64,000 nucleotides of DNA, taken from Robertmurraya massiliosenegalensis JC6 (GTDB taxonomy: Bacteria; Bacillota; Bacilli; Bacillales; Cytobacillaceae). A model generated the notes under the pieces. It made no database searches. It had not been told where the DNA came from and saw only the letters and a program-made list of their open reading frames with translations. The position numbers and the translations under genes are program-made. How positions within the stretch are numbered: the first letter of the stretch is position 1; every line of letters begins with the position of its first letter. The stretch is taken from the NCBI RefSeq assembly GCF_000311725.1, contig NZ_HE978516.1, positions 226,671 through 290,670 of the forward strand. Reading direction: 5' to 3'. Shown piece after piece: positions 62,224-64,000 of the stretch.

Positions 62224-63942
62224 TTACCCTTTATCCAATTCATAAAGGCTTCGGTAACGTTCGCTTGTTTTCATTAGCAGTTGATGGTTTCCTTCTAAAG
62301 CGATCTTTCCTTTTTCCATAAAGAGTATCTGATCTATTTTTTCCATGCCCAAAAGGTGGTGGGTTACCCATATAACGGTTTTATCTTTCAATGTAGTAAA
62401 AATGGTTTCGATTAGATCTGCTTCGATTCGTGGATCTAAACCAACGGTAGGCTCATCCAAAATGACAATTGGAGTATCCTTCAATAATATCCGTGCTAGT
62501 GCAATACGTTGTCTCTCGCCCCCAGAGAAAAGAGCTCCCGTTTCTCCCATTTGAGTGGCTAATCCTTTCGGTAAGGAATGAATGTATTGATCGAGTTTCA
62601 CTTGACGGATGACTCTTTCAATTTCTTCTTCAGTTGCATCCTCATTTCCCAAACAAATATTATTTTCTACAGTTGTAGCAAATAGATAAGGTTTCTGGTT
62701 CAACACGCTAATCATTTGATAGATATCTTCTCCATAATCACTTGGAGCAAAGCCATTGATCAAAACCTGACCTTTGGTAGGGATAAGTTCGCCTAATAGA
62801 ATTTGTAATAATGTAGATTTCCCTGCACCACTTTTTCCTAAAAGAGCTACCTTTGCTCCTGGAGAAATAGATAGGTCAATACCTTTTATCGTATCCTCTA
62901 TAGATCCTCTGTATCGATACTTAAGTCCATTAACGAAAATATCCGCTTCTTTTCCTAAAGATACATTACTATATTTCTCCTCAAACCCATTGCTCTCAAT
63001 CATTTCAATTCTCTTTAATGACTCTTGATATGTCGGAATTTTTTCCACTGCTCGTGAAACAGGAATTAATCCTTCAATAATTGGCAGTGTTACGAGTGTG
63101 AAGGCAGCAATATAGGTAGAGGCAATCTCCCCTGCATCAACTGCCAATCCTGCCCAAATGCCAACCATTATTAGAATCATGCATGAAAGAATTCGCAGAT
63201 GTAATTCTCGCGATTGATTCCAATAGGACATCTTTCTTTCCACCTGAGCCATCTGCTCACTTTCTTTCGCAAATTTCTCCAAAAACTGCTCTTGTCCCCC
63301 TCTAATTAGCCAGTCTGTTAATCCAAATATCGTATCTGTCAGCGTTGTGTATAGGTTACTTTTACTTTCTTTAAGCTTTAACTGATTATTTTTCATTAAA
63401 AATAAGGAGAGCAGTGGATAAACAAACACTACAAAGCTTAAACAAAAACCGATCCAAAGGGCAAATTTCCAATCAAATAAGGAAAGTGCCACAACAGAAC
63501 TAGCAAATAAGAATAAAGCCACTATTACCGGAAATATTGTGCGAATAAAGACATCCTGTAAATGTTCAATATCATCTGCCAAGGTCCCTAATAGGTCTCC
63601 GGCTTGAAAACGGGACCGAATAAATAAGGCTTGCGGTTCAATTACACGATATAGGCTTACTCGCATGATGCTTAATATTCTCAGTACAGTATTATGGCCT
63701 ATTAGCCTCTCGATATATCTTGTAACAGCTTGAGAAATCCCAAAGGTTCGAACTAAAACAATTGGAACATAAAGCATGAGAATATTATAAGGTTGAAGGG
63801 CGGCACTTGAGATCAAGTATCCAGAGGTGAAGGTGAGCATGGAACTCCCTACCACTGTCATAACACCAAATAATATCGCCAATGCAATCCAATGGGAATA
63901 CTGTTTAAGGTAAGGCTTAACATATACTTGGAAGTACTTCAT
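62224..63942 (-). CDS. cydC: ABC exporter CydC (cytochrome bd assembly)
   Basis: A 572-residue half transporter: six-helix membrane domain (residues 1-310; RFQAGDLLGTLADDIEHLQD is typical of CydC), then an ATPase domain with Walker A LLGKSGAGKSTLLQ, signature LFSGGERQRIAL, Walker B DTPIVILDEPTVGLD and switch His in WVTHHLLG. With CydD it exports glutathione/cysteine-type thiols and haem compounds needed for cytochrome bd oxidase. Start overlaps the cydD end by 26 bases. Confidence 0.92.
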   Translation of the reverse strand: MKYFQVYVKPYLKQYSHWIALAILFGVMTVVGSSMLTFTSGYLISSAALQPYNILMLYVPIVLVRTFGISQAVTRYIERLIGHNTVLRILSIMRVSLYRVIEPQALFIRSRFQAGDLLGTLADDIEHLQDVFIRTIFPVIVALFLFASSVVALSLFDWKFALWIGFCLSFVVFVYPLLSLFLMKNNQLKLKESKSNLYTTLTDTIFGLTDWLIRGGQEQFLEKFAKESEQMAQVERKMSYWNQSRELHLRILSCMILIMVGIWAGLAVDAGEIASTYIAAFTLVTLPIIEGLIPVSRAVEKIPTYQESLKRIEMIESNGFEEKYSNVSLGKEADIFVNGLKYRYRGSIEDTIKGIDLSISPGAKVALLGKSGAGKSTLLQILLGELIPTKGQVLINGFAPSDYGEDIYQMISVLNQKPYLFATTVENNICLGNEDATEEEIERVIRQVKLDQYIHSLPKGLATQMGETGALFSGGERQRIALARILLKDTPIVILDEPTVGLDPRIEADLIETIFTTLKDKTVIWVTHHLLGMEKIDQILFMEKGKIALEGNHQLLMKTSERYRSLYELDKG

Positions 63943-64000
63943 GCTTCTCCTCTCCCTTTAATGCCTTAATCAAATGATAGTAGGAACCTTTTTTGTGATA
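63917..64000 (-). CDS. cydD: ABC exporter CydD, C-terminal end (partial)
   Basis: The last 27 codons of a gene extending beyond the window: YHKKGSYYHLIKALKGEEKH then EVLPSIC and a stop at 63917-63919. The GSYYHLIKA pattern is the usual C-terminus of an ABC exporter ATPase, and its place overlapping the start of cydC identifies it as cydD. Confidence 0.75.
   Translation of the reverse strand, partial: YHKKGSYYHLIKALKGEEKHEVLPSIC

Overview
The window is low-GC DNA with strong AGGAGG-type ribosome binding sites, frequent TTG/GTG starts, and homologues of many Bacillus subtilis genes (HxlR/HxlAB, Mhq proteins, Amj, CadC/CadA, CydC/CydD). It looks like the chromosome of an aerobic spore-forming Bacillaceae member; I cannot name the genus. 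No rRNA, tRNA, intact insertion sequence, prophage or CRISPR array was seen. The content is accessory: stress, detoxification, transport, acetyltransferases and regulators, with several decaying genes and short repeat clusters in the gaps.

Layout. 0-3.2 kb: a small DUF1450 protein and an FMN reductase/luciferase-like monooxygenase pair, divergent from an HxlR-type regulator. 3.2-7 kb: AraC regulators, a DMT transporter broken by a 20-bp tandem duplication, and a YhhN protein. 7-11.2 kb: a thiol-rich module (MarR with two Cys pairs, ArsP-like permease, 46-residue peptide with three Cys pairs) beside a YibE/F pair. 11.5-15.5 kb: a quinone/electrophile operon (WrbA, MhqD-, MhqO- and MhqA-like proteins, flavin reductase) behind two MhqR-type boxes. 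15.7-23.7 kb: amine oxidase, LysE exporter, serine hydrolase, EamA/AraC pair and gene remnants. 23.7-27.7 kb: an ECF sigma factor and a GntR-ABC operon preceded by six tandem 20-bp palindromes. 27.7-38.7 kb: GNAT proteins, MerR, a putative metallopeptidase, a cupin-methyltransferase fusion and Amj.

38.8-45.2 kb: a hydrolase, PlsC, then gnd-zwf, hxlR and hxlAB, which form a dissimilatory ribulose-monophosphate route (formaldehyde plus Ru5P to hexulose-6-P, F6P, G6P, 6-phosphogluconate, then Ru5P plus CO2). 45.3-50.8 kb: NUDIX protein, PAS histidine kinase and cadC-cadA, with an in-frame TGA at the first Cys codon of the CadA metal-binding motif. 50.9-59.2 kb: an aryl-beta-glucoside PTS locus (IIA, GH1, IIBC) with two tandem Fe-S/flavin ene-reductases and a divergent TetR. 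59.3-64 kb: UspA-SulP, a resolvase-like protein lacking catalytic arginines, and cydC with the end of cydD.

Main discovery. One composite operator, AAGTACGCACTT with an ATAGT/ACTAT inverted repeat beside it, sits in three promoters: upstream of the monooxygenase pair (2803-2846), zwf-gnd (42929-42973) and hxlAB (43813-43856). zwf and hxlA share a perfect 20-bp stretch, placed the same way relative to their targets. This suggests one HxlR-family regulon joining formaldehyde assimilation/oxidation to a flavin monooxygenase 40 kb away. Other items to follow up are the MarR/permease/Cys-pair peptide module with its 13-bp operator, the GntR operator array, the TGA in cadA, and the PTS plus ene-reductase pathway.
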